Positions 7,063 through 12,763 of a stretch of 12,763 nucleotides of DNA are shown here, in pieces (positions within the stretch are counted from its first letter, which is position 1; each line of letters opens with the position of its first letter). Source of the DNA: an uncultured Prevotellaceae bacterium (GTDB lineage Bacteria; Bacteroidota; Bacteroidia; Bacteroidales; Muribaculaceae); the NCBI GenBank assembly GCA_905210415.1, contig CAJLWM010000059.1, forward strand, positions 1-12,763, in the 5' to 3' direction. The notes under the pieces were generated by a model that was not told the DNA's origin, made no database searches, and was given only the letters and a program-made list of their open reading frames with translations. The position numbers were made by a program, and so were the translations under genes.

Positions 7063-7185
7063 TAGACTGTGCCCGCGGGCGTCAGTCGCAATCGCTCTCT
7101 ACTCCCCGATGGGGCTGTGCATTGTGCCATGTCCCTATCCATGTGTGATTCTTCAATTTTTTATATTAACAACTTATTATATAAT
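7063..7185 (+). promoter_or_regulatory. nusA-infB spacer with clustered small palindromes
   Basis: This 123-bp gap interrupts an otherwise tight operon. GACTG (7065-7069) pairs with CAGTC (7083-7087) around the perfect palindrome GCCCGCGGGC (7071-7080). CCCC (7104-7107) pairs with GGGG (7111-7114) around a 3-nt loop. ATTATATAAT (7176-7185) is a perfect palindrome ending right at the infB ATG. A T-run near 7157-7163 has no good stem next to it, so this is not an obvious terminator. No TAnnTTTG promoter is seen. A processing site or translational control of infB is possible. Confidence 0.4.
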
Positions 7186-10098
7186 ATGCCCACAAAAATA
7201 AGTAAAGTAGCAAAAGAATTAAATGTAGGTTTTCAAACGTTGCTTGATTACCTCGAAAAAAAGAATATGCCTGCAGATCAGAGCTCTCCGAATGCACGCA
7301 TCACCGACGAGCAATATGAGATGCTTATGACGGCTTTCAACGCCGACTTCGATGCAAAGAAGCGCGCAGAAAGTCTGGCTGAGGAGCGTCAGAAGGAGCG
7401 CAAAAGCAATCAATCGGCTGGCAACGACTCAAAAGTTGAAGATATCACCACTCAGGTGAAGAAGCCTAAATTTGTAGGTAAAATCGACCTCAAAACTGGC
7501 AAACCTATTATAGAGGATGCTGAGGAGGAGATGGAGCAAGAAGAGGTGCGCCAAGAGGCTCAACCTCAAGCTGCTAAGCAAGAGCCTGCTCCAGAGCCGG
7601 TGGCCGAAAAACCTGCAGAAGTGAAGCCTGCTGAACCTGTTGTGACACCTGTTCCAAAGCCAGAGGCTGAGAAGCCTGCCGAGGTGAAGCCAGAACCAGT
7701 GGCCGAGAAGCCAGTGGAGGTGAAGCCAGAGCCTAAGCCACAACCAAAGGCCGAGAAGCCTGCTGAGGTGAAGCCACAACCTAACCCACAACCTGTAAGC
7801 GCCGATGCCGAACAGGAATCGAAGAAAGATGACGATGATGAAATCTTCAAATTGAAGACTCCTTCTCTCAAGACATCTATCAATGTGGTGGGCAAAATCG
7901 ACCTTAGCCAAATCAATTCTCAGACACGTCCTAAGAAGAAGTCGAAGGAGGAAAAGCGCAACGAGCGCATGGCAAAGAACGCCAACCGCCAAGACCAACA
8001 CTCAGGCGACGCTAGCGGTGAGGGCAACCGTAAGAAGCGCAAGAGAATAGGTGGCAAAGAGAAGGTTGACATCGAAAAGAGTGCAAATCAAATACAAAAC
8101 GATGGTCGTAAGGGTGGTGATAAGAGCCAAGGCAACCAACAACGCGCCAAGAATCACGATAAAAACCAAAAGAACAAGCGTCCGCTGAAGCCTGAAGTGA
8201 GCGAAGAAGACGTACAACGTCAGGTGAAGGAAACATTGGCTCGCTTGACCACTAAGACCCAAAACAAGGGTGCTAAGTGGCGTAAGGAGAAGCGTGAGGC
8301 TGTGAAGGAAACCGAGCGCGAATTGGCTGCTCAAGAGGCTAAGGAAGAAAAAATCCTTAAGCTCACCGAGTTTGTTACTGCCAACGACTTGGCTATGATG
8401 ATGGATGTGCCTATCAACAAGGTTATCGGCACATGTATGAGCCTCGGTGTGATGGTTTCTATCAACCAACGCCTCGATGCTGAGACCATCAACATTGTGG
8501 CTGAAGAATTTGGATTTAAGACTCAATATGTGAGCGCCGACATCGCTGAAGCAATACAAGTGGAAGAGGATAGCGAAGACGAACTCGTAGAACGTCCACC
8601 TGTAGTGACTGTGATGGGTCACGTTGACCACGGTAAGACTTCGTTGCTCGACTATGTGCGCAAGTCAAACGTGATTGCCGGTGAAGCGGGTGGTATCACT
8701 CAGCACATTGGTGCCTACAACGTGAAGTTGGCCAACGGCCGCCGCATCACATTCCTTGATACTCCAGGTCACGAAGCGTTCACCGCTATGCGTGCCCGTG
8801 GTGCCGAGGTTACTGACATCGTTATCATCATCGTGGCTGCCGACGACAGCGTGATGCCACAGACCGTTGAGGCTATCAACCACGCCTCGGCTGCTGGTGT
8901 GCCTATCGTGTTTGCAATCAACAAGATTGATAAGCCTGCCGCCAACCCTGACCAAGTGAAGACCGAACTTGCCAATATGAACTATCTTGTGGAAGAATGG
9001 GGTGGTAAGTATCAATCGCAAGACATTTCGGCTAAGAAGGGTATCGGCGTTGACGAATTGATGGAAAAGGTGCTTCTTGAGGCTGACTTGCTCGAGCTCA
9101 AAGCTAACCCTAACCGCAATGCTGTGGGTTCGATCATCGAGTCGTCGCTCGACAAGGGCCGTGGCTATGTGGCTACAGTGCTTGTGCAGAATGGTACGCT
9201 CCACGTGGGCGACAACATCTTGGCTGGTACACACTTCGGTAAGGTGAAGGCTATGTTCAACGAGCGTAATCAACGCGTGAAGGAGGCTGGCCCATCTTCT
9301 CCAGTGCTTATCCTTGGCCTGAACGGTGCTCCTACTGCCGGTGACAAATTCAATGTGATGGACACTGAGCAAGAGGTGCGTGAGATAGCAAGCAAGCGTG
9401 AACAATTGCAACGCGAACAAGGCTTGAAGACTCAGAAGCGTATCACCCTCGAGGATATCGGCCGCCGCAAGGCATTAGGTAGCTTCCACGAACTCAACAT
9501 CATCGTTAAGACCGACGTGGCTGGTAGTTACGAGGCATTGAGCGACTCATTGCTCAAGTTGTCTACTCCAGAAGTACAGGTCAACGTGATACACAAGGCT
9601 GTGGGTGCAATCAGCGAGAGCGACGTCACTCTTGCATCGGCATCAGATGCCTATATCATTGGTTTCCAAGTGCGTCCTACTGGTGCTGCTAAGCGTCTTG
9701 CTGAGCAAGAAGGTGTTGACATCCGCACATACTCGGTAATCTATCAGGCTATCGAGGAGGTGAAGCAAGCTATGGAAGGTATGCTTTCTCCAGAAATCAA
9801 GGAAGAGGTTGTGGGTACTGCCGAAGTGCTTCAGACTTACCGCATAAGCAAGGTGGGTACTATTGCAGGTGCGATGGTGCGTACTGGTAAGATTAAGCGT
9901 ACTTGCAAGGTGCGCGTGATTCGCGACGGTATTGTGCGCTACACTGGCGAACTTGGTTCGTTGAAGCGTTTCAAGGACGATGCTAAGGAAGTCACCACCG
10001 GATTTGATTGCGGTTTGAGCGTAGCTGGCTACAACGACATCGAAGAAGGCGATATCATCGAAGCATTCGAAGAAATCGAAATCAAGAAGAAAATTTAA
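7186..10098 (+). CDS. infB: translation initiation factor IF-2
   Basis: This is the GTPase that places initiator tRNA on the 30S subunit and promotes subunit joining. It has 970 residues. An IF2_N-like helical unit lies at 1-50 ([20 protein letters not shown]), a long charged linker at about 60-385, a second IF2_N unit at about 389-445, the G domain from about 472, and the beta-barrel and C-terminal domains after that. GTP motifs are G1 GHVDHGKT (478-485), G3 DTPGH (525-529), G4 NKID (579-582) and G5 SAK (615-617). The linker holds Pro/Glu/Lys repeats such as [10 protein letters not shown] (about 139-202). The ATG at 7186 starts the conserved N-terminal unit. An in-frame GTG at 7069 would add 39 residues encoded by the structured spacer and is rejected. 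It is the last gene of the operon. Confidence 0.95.
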   Translation: MPTKISKVAKELNVGFQTLLDYLEKKNMPADQSSPNARITDEQYEMLMTAFNADFDAKKRAESLAEERQKERKSNQSAGNDSKVEDITTQVKKPKFVGKIDLKTGKPIIEDAEEEMEQEEVRQEAQPQAAKQEPAPEPVAEKPAEVKPAEPVVTPVPKPEAEKPAEVKPEPVAEKPVEVKPEPKPQPKAEKPAEVKPQPNPQPVSADAEQESKKDDDDEIFKLKTPSLKTSINVVGKIDLSQINSQTRPKKKSKEEKRNERMAKNANRQDQHSGDASGEGNRKKRKRIGGKEKVDIEKSANQIQNDGRKGGDKSQGNQQRAKNHDKNQKNKRPLKPEVSEEDVQRQVKETLARLTTKTQNKGAKWRKEKREAVKETERELAAQEAKEEKILKLTEFVTANDLAMMMDVPINKVIGTCMSLGVMVSINQRLDAETINIVAEEFGFKTQYVSADIAEAIQVEEDSEDELVERPPVVTVMGHVDHGKTSLLDYVRKSNVIAGEAGGITQHIGAYNVKLANGRRITFLDTPGHEAFTAMRARGAEVTDIVIIIVAADDSVMPQTVEAINHASAAGVPIVFAINKIDKPAANPDQVKTELANMNYLVEEWGGKYQSQDISAKKGIGVDELMEKVLLEADLLELKANPNRNAVGSIIESSLDKGRGYVATVLVQNGTLHVGDNILAGTHFGKVKAMFNERNQRVKEAGPSSPVLILGLNGAPTAGDKFNVMDTEQEVREIASKREQLQREQGLKTQKRITLEDIGRRKALGSFHELNIIVKTDVAGSYEALSDSLLKLSTPEVQVNVIHKAVGAISESDVTLASASDAYIIGFQVRPTGAAKRLAEQEGVDIRTYSVIYQAIEEVKQAMEGMLSPEIKEEVVGTAEVLQTYRISKVGTIAGAMVRTGKIKRTCKVRVIRDGIVRYTGELGSLKRFKDDAKEVTTGFDCGLSVAGYNDIEEGDIIEAFEEIEIKKKI
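7600..7790 (+). repeat. imperfect tandem repeats within infB (Pro/Glu/Lys linker)
   Basis: Units encoding variants of [11 protein letters not shown] recur several times at IF2 residues 139-202. The DNA units are similar, for example GAGAAGCC followed by GAGGTGAAGCCA. The region encodes a disordered linker between the two N-terminal units and is likely to vary in length between strains. It also produces a repetitive but meaningless open frame on the opposite strand. Confidence 0.75.
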
Positions 10099-10280
10099 CC
10101 CAAATCGGTCATTAGGCCGTATATGTAATTTTTTCTACTGCTTGGAGTCTTTCGTTTTTTATAAGGCATCTTTCGCTTGTTTTTAACTCGCAATAGCTTG
10201 CTATTACTCATTAAAAAACAATCAAAATCTGCTCTTCTAAAATTCCGAAATCTGTCCAAGCCCTAATGACCGAATTGGGT
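10098..10280. repeat. 183-bp imperfect palindrome directly after infB, MITE-like or structural element
   Basis: The outer arms, 10098-10116 and 10262-10280, are inverted copies of 19 bp with one mismatch (left arm ACCCAAATCGGTCATTAGG). Inner segments continue the pairing: GCTTGGA (10140-10146) with TCCAAGC (10255-10261), TTTCG (10150-10154) with CGAAA (10246-10250), TTTTATAAG (10157-10165) with CTTCTAAAA (10234-10242, one mismatch), GTTTTTAA (10179-10186) with TTAAAAAAC (10211-10219, one bulge) and AATAGC (10192-10197) with GCTATT (10200-10205). Positions 10117-10139 have no partner. The left arm begins at the last base of the infB stop codon. I see no exact target-site duplication and no T-tract of a simple terminator. 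It may be a miniature inverted-repeat element or a large RNA hairpin protecting the operon's 3' end. Confidence 0.65.
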
Positions 10281-10311
10281 ATAATCTCGCAAGAGGTTCC
10301 TTATAAAATAG

Positions 10312-10347
10312 TTGAGGGGATGTGAGCAATGGCTTACATCCCCTCAA
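10312..10347 (-). terminator. hairpin terminator of the DUF3943 gene at the convergent junction
   Basis: TTGAGGGGATGTGAGC (10312-10327) pairs with GCTTACATCCCCTCAA (10332-10347) around a 4-nt loop, giving a 16-bp stem with one non-Watson-Crick position. On the minus strand it begins 21 bp after the stop codon at 10369-10371 and is followed by CTATTTTATAA, an imperfect U-tract. On the plus strand no T-run follows, so it serves mainly the minus gene but could also stop or protect the infB transcript. Confidence 0.75.
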
Positions 10348-10368
10348 TGCATGTAGATATGGAAATGT

Positions 10369-11256
10369 TCAGAAAGTGATGCAAAGCGATAGACCGCAGC
10401 GCAGGGCATTGTTGCCTGGCACTATAAACGACGATGTGACGCTCACGCCCGATGCTTTGCGCTTTGCCACCTCTCGGGCGGGATTGCCCAAGAATAGGCC
10501 CATAACCTCGTTTACGGGGTCGATAAGAAACGCCACGATGTTGCCCAATACTGGCGAGCCGAGCAGACGGTAGCCATTGTTCACGATGGCGCGTTTAGCC
10601 TTGTAGAACCCCTCGCCGATGAGGCTGCCCACCAGCGGGGTGATGAGCATATCTTGATATGACGGGCGCTCCATAAAGGCTTCGATGCCAAATTCCCAAC
10701 CGATGTTTGATACCAGTGAGCAATAGAGAAGCGATTGCCAAGCGTTGAAGCCGCAGCTGCGAGCTGCCATAAAATACACGGCGCCGGCATAGGGGTGGAG
10801 TATATAGTTGAAATAAAACTTGTCGTGATCCCATTCTGGGCCTTTTTTAATCACGTGCTTATACCAACGGCGCGTGAGCGACACGTCCTGAAGTTCGGCT
10901 CTATTCCACGAGGTGGCGTCTTCAGGCAGGCACTCAAGCACGAGCAGGGTGCCCACGAATGCGCTGCTCAGTGTGGCTGTGTTTATCCAGAGGTGATGCC
11001 AGTCATACGATTTGCCAGTAACAGAGTAGGGCAGCTCGTAGATGCTTGTCACATGAGTATCGGGGTTGACTGTTGGGATGAGTGGAGGGATATTCAGTGT
11101 GATAGAGTCGTGCGATGCTGTGTATTCGCTGTCGTGGAAATCCTCGTAGTCTGGTTGTGTTACGGCAGTCGGCAGGCTATCACATTGCGCCATTGTGCAG
11201 AATCTTGCCACAACTAAAGCTAACAGCAATAATATGATTCTCCTTTTGTCTACCAT
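10369..11256 (-). CDS. DUF3943 family envelope protein
   Basis: This is a predicted exported protein of 295 residues with unknown function, matching the DUF3943 pattern as I remember it. Visible hallmarks are FYFNYILHPYAGAVYFMAARSCGF (147-170), the glutamates in GWEFGIEAFMERPSYQDM (186-203), and TPLVGSLIGEG (206-216). The N-terminus has a basic KRR segment and a hydrophobic run (8-18), consistent with a signal peptide cut near MAQ|C (residue 24). The preceding residues do not form a lipobox. The protein ends in Phe (CITF), as many outer-membrane proteins do, so outer-membrane location is likely but not shown. It is transcribed alone, convergent with infB and divergent from the lysO genes. Confidence 0.75.
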   Translation of the reverse strand: MVDKRRIILLLLALVVARFCTMAQCDSLPTAVTQPDYEDFHDSEYTASHDSITLNIPPLIPTVNPDTHVTSIYELPYSVTGKSYDWHHLWINTATLSSAFVGTLLVLECLPEDATSWNRAELQDVSLTRRWYKHVIKKGPEWDHDKFYFNYILHPYAGAVYFMAARSCGFNAWQSLLYCSLVSNIGWEFGIEAFMERPSYQDMLITPLVGSLIGEGFYKAKRAIVNNGYRLLGSPVLGNIVAFLIDPVNEVMGLFLGNPAREVAKRKASGVSVTSSFIVPGNNALRCGLSLCITF

Positions 11257-11475
11257 AGTGTGTTAATTGAATATGATAATTGTCTAAACCTAAATGTGCC
11301 ACATCGTGTGGCTATAACCATACATTGCAAAATTCGTGCAAAATAGCCGGTAATAAAAGACTAATAATGCTCGAAAAGTGGTCGTTTTTGCCACAATAAA
11401 GTGCGGTTTATAGCCTATGGGCGATTTTTTTCGGTGATATTGACTAATAGTGGCTTAATGCACGATTTGGGATTA
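11257..11475. other. divergent intergenic region between the DUF3943 gene and lysO
   Basis: No gene is seen in this part of the 331-bp divergent gap. GCCACA (11298-11303) pairs with TGTGGC (11307-11312) around TCG, a compact hairpin in the leader of the minus gene. On the minus strand TATTTTG (11339-11345) resembles a -7 element with one base too few in its spacer, so it is a weak promoter candidate for the DUF3943 gene. No lysine riboswitch signature is recognisable before the lysO genes. Confidence 0.4.
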
Positions 11476-11507
11476 TTTGTCCATGCGCTAAATATTGATT
11501 AGTTTTG
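11476..11507 (+). promoter_or_regulatory. promoter of the split lysO operon
   Basis: TTTG at 11476-11479 (-33) is followed after 20 bp by TAGTTTTG at 11500-11507 (-7), an exact fit to the Bacteroidetes TTTG-N19-21-TAnnTTTG promoter. Transcription should start near 11513, leaving a leader of about 75 nt. ATACT (11520-11524) and AGTAT (11531-11535) form a small hairpin near its 5' end. Confidence 0.75.
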
Positions 11508-11587
11508 CAAAAATTTTGAATACTCATAGCAGTATAGGCGCGTAAAATATTCGGATTGAATCTGCATACAAACGAAATACAGATAGA

Positions 11588-11887
11588 ATGTTTATAGTAA
11601 TATTGTTTATTTTCCTTGGCATTGCCTTGGGCTATACCATACGCACAAGGATTGCATCATCGGCTTGCAAGAGCGCTGTAGGCGCATGGAGCGCAAGAAT
11701 CACTACATGGCTGATATGGTTGCTGCTGTTTCTGCTCGGCATAGAAGTGGGAAGCAACCAACAGATAATAGCCTCGCTGCCCACATTGGGCGTTGAGGCG
11801 CTGGTATTGTCGGTGCTCGCCACATTGGGCAGTTGTGTCATGGCGTGGGTATTATGGAAGACAATGAAAGGAGGCGAGAAGCAATGA
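11588..11887 (+). CDS. lysO: lysine exporter LysO, N-terminal subunit
   Basis: This is a 99-residue inner-membrane protein with three hydrophobic segments (about 2-18, 38-54, 65-90). It corresponds to the N-terminal third of E. coli LysO (YbjE, about 299 residues), which exports L-lysine. The segment WLLLFLLGIEVGSNQQI (44-60) followed by LPTLGVEALVLSVLATLGS is typical of this family. Its stop overlaps the start of the next gene (ATGA at 11884-11887), so the two halves are translated together and presumably assemble into one transporter. From memory, split versions of this family occur in Bacteroidetes, so this is probably the normal form and not a frameshift. Substrate assignment rests on family resemblance. 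Confidence 0.8.
   Translation: MFIVILFIFLGIALGYTIRTRIASSACKSAVGAWSARITTWLIWLLLFLLGIEVGSNQQIIASLPTLGVEALVLSVLATLGSCVMAWVLWKTMKGGEKQ
11867..11874 (+). promoter_or_regulatory. strong Shine-Dalgarno site for the second lysO gene
   Basis: AAAGGAGG lies 9 nt before the ATG at 11884, inside the 3' end of the first lysO gene. It is nearly fully complementary to the classic anti-Shine-Dalgarno sequence. None of the other genes in the window has a comparable site. It supports 11884 over the in-frame GTG at 11833 as the start. Confidence 0.6.
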
Positions 11888-12513
11888 AAGGAAGTCTTAT
11901 CGTAGTGGCATTCTTCATTCTTGGCGTATTGGCAGGCCATAGTGGCAGTTTGCCAGCCTGGGCGATGGATAGCAGCATAAGCTTTGTGGCATTGTGTGGC
12001 TTGCTTCTGTTTGTGGGATTGGGCATCGGGCTTAATCCGGATATGAAAAAAGACATCAAGAGCCTTAATCCGCGTTTGGCGCTTTTGCCCGTAGCCACCA
12101 TTCTGGGATCGTGGTTGGGTGCGATGGTGGCGTTCTTGGTAATGAATAGCGGCGTGAGCTCGGTGCTGCATCATCGCAGCATAGCCGACTGTATGGCGGT
12201 GGATAGCGGTTTTGCCTATTATTCGCTGTCGAGTATCTTTATCACCGAGTATCGTGGAGCCGAACTTGGCACAATCGCCCTATTGGCAAATATCATCCGC
12301 GAGATGATAACCCTTCTGCTTGCTCCTGTGCTGGCTAAGGTATTTGGGCCATTGGCGCCGATTTCGTCGGGAGGCGCAACCACAATGGACACCACACTGC
12401 CTATAATCGTGCAATCGTCGGGGCAACGATATGTGGCACTTAGCATCTTTCACGGCTTCGTAACCGACTTCTCAGTGCCGTTTGTCGTCACCATGTGGTG
12501 TATGATGGCATAG
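11884..12513 (+). CDS. lysO: lysine exporter LysO, C-terminal subunit
   Basis: This is a 209-residue inner-membrane protein with about five hydrophobic segments, matching the C-terminal two thirds of E. coli LysO. Conserved segments are AVDSGFAYYSLSSIFI, GAELGTIALLANIIREM and SSGGATTMDTTLPIIV, which carry the polar and charged residues expected of the transport path. The ATG at 11884 is supported by the ATGA overlap with the upstream half and by a Shine-Dalgarno site 9 nt before it. An in-frame GTG at 11833 would add 17 hydrophilic residues overlapping the first gene. The operon seems to end here, although no clear terminator is visible right after the stop. Confidence 0.87.
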   Translation: MKGSLIVVAFFILGVLAGHSGSLPAWAMDSSISFVALCGLLLFVGLGIGLNPDMKKDIKSLNPRLALLPVATILGSWLGAMVAFLVMNSGVSSVLHHRSIADCMAVDSGFAYYSLSSIFITEYRGAELGTIALLANIIREMITLLLAPVLAKVFGPLAPISSGGATTMDTTLPIIVQSSGQRYVALSIFHGFVTDFSVPFVVTMWCMMA

Positions 12514-12571
12514 CAGCATCGAAGGCAAAGTGCGTCAATGTTGTTGATCGAAAAGCGATACTGCTCTGACT

Positions 12572-12637
12572 GATGGTGATTTTTCATTCGTGCAGATGAC
12601 GATTTTTTCACGCAGATGCCCGCAGATTAACCAGATT
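12572..12637 (+). repeat. tandem duplication and 10-bp phased GCAGAT repeats
   Basis: GCAGAT occurs at 12592, 12612 and 12622, with a shorter CAGAT at 12633. The spacings are 20, 10 and about 10 bp, that is, in phase with the DNA helix. The segment from GATGGTGATTTTTCA (12572) recurs as GATGACGATTTTTTCA from 12595, so part of the array arose by tandem duplication. The array is non-coding and lies downstream of lysO. Its function is unknown. Confidence 0.55.
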
Positions 12638-12710
12638 GCGACTCCACCACCCTCCGAATCACAGAAAAAGCCCTGCCAACTATTTGCTAAATCGAATAAT
12701 ATTACTGAAT

Positions 12711-12757
12711 TTCCGAAAAAACATTTGTTTTTTGATAAAACATTTGTTTTTTCGGAA
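12711..12757. repeat. nested palindromes at the right window edge
   Basis: TTCCGAAAAAACA (12711-12723) and TGTTTTTTCGGAA (12745-12757) are perfect 13-bp inverted repeats. Each arm is also part of a smaller palindrome: AAAAAACA-TT-TGTTTTTT (12716-12733) and AAAACA-TT-TGTTTT (12737-12750). AAAACATTTGTTTTTT thereby occurs twice with a 19-bp period (12718, 12737). The site could fold as one large or two small hairpins. It may be a bidirectional terminator, an operator or an element end; the window stops too early to tell. Confidence 0.6.
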
Positions 12758-12763
12758 TTTAAT

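Noticed and set aside
7069..7185. 39-residue N-terminal extension of IF2 from the GTG at 7069
   Set aside because: The conserved IF2 N-terminal unit begins at the ATG at 7186, and the extension is encoded by the palindrome-rich spacer.
7566..7916. repetitive minus-strand frame with GFTSAGFSA units
   Set aside because: It is the antisense reading of the Pro/Glu/Lys repeats in infB.
11508..11587. lysine riboswitch in the lysO leader
   Set aside because: The leader is only about 75 nt, far shorter than an L-box, and lacks its conserved core.
1..12763. CRISPR array, insertion sequence or prophage genes
   Set aside because: No regularly spaced direct repeats of CRISPR size, transposase, integrase or phage-type gene was found. 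The repeats that exist are short and listed separately.

Overview
The window looks like a chromosomal segment of a Bacteroidales bacterium (Bacteroides/Prevotella/Muribaculaceae-type). The signs are Bacteroidetes promoter motifs of the TTTG-N19-21-TAnnTTTG type, A/T-rich start regions that mostly lack Shine-Dalgarno sites, an O/P-family porin, a short 415-residue NusA, a 970-residue IF2 with a long charged linker, a DUF3943 protein and a LysO exporter split into two genes. I cannot name the genus.

Region 1 (1-5001) is a plus-strand cluster: a GlpT-type organophosphate:phosphate antiporter, a HAD-IIA phosphatase, an O/P-family outer-membrane porin and a secreted beta-propeller-like protein. 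No terminator is visible between the genes, and a strong hairpin terminator follows the last one. Together they read as an organophosphate scavenging route: porin across the outer membrane, GlpT across the inner membrane, HAD phosphatase in the cytoplasm, and an unidentified secreted propeller protein. The 200-bp leader carries a near-perfect 14-bp direct repeat with a 21-bp period, a possible operator.

Region 2 (5002-10098) begins with a 342-bp gene-free stretch and continues with the classic rimP-nusA-infB operon for ribosome maturation, transcription elongation/termination and translation initiation. A perfect -7 motif lies upstream, and a textbook intrinsic terminator sits between it and rimP. 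This is a candidate attenuator through which NusA could control its own operon. The nusA-infB gap is unusually long (123 bp) and rich in small palindromes.

Region 3 (10099-11256) is a convergent junction. It has a 183-bp imperfect palindrome abutting the infB stop codon, then a 16-bp hairpin terminator, then a minus-strand DUF3943 envelope protein.

Region 4 (11257-12763) has a well-formed promoter driving a two-gene LysO lysine exporter. The genes overlap by ATGA, and a rare strong Shine-Dalgarno sequence precedes the second. The last 250 bp are non-coding, with helically phased GCAGAT repeats and a nested palindrome at the window edge.

Most of the window is conserved core or envelope biology. 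The less ordinary signals are the attenuator-like leader of rimP-nusA-infB, the palindromic element after infB, the composition of the GlpT cluster and the intergenic repeats near the right end.
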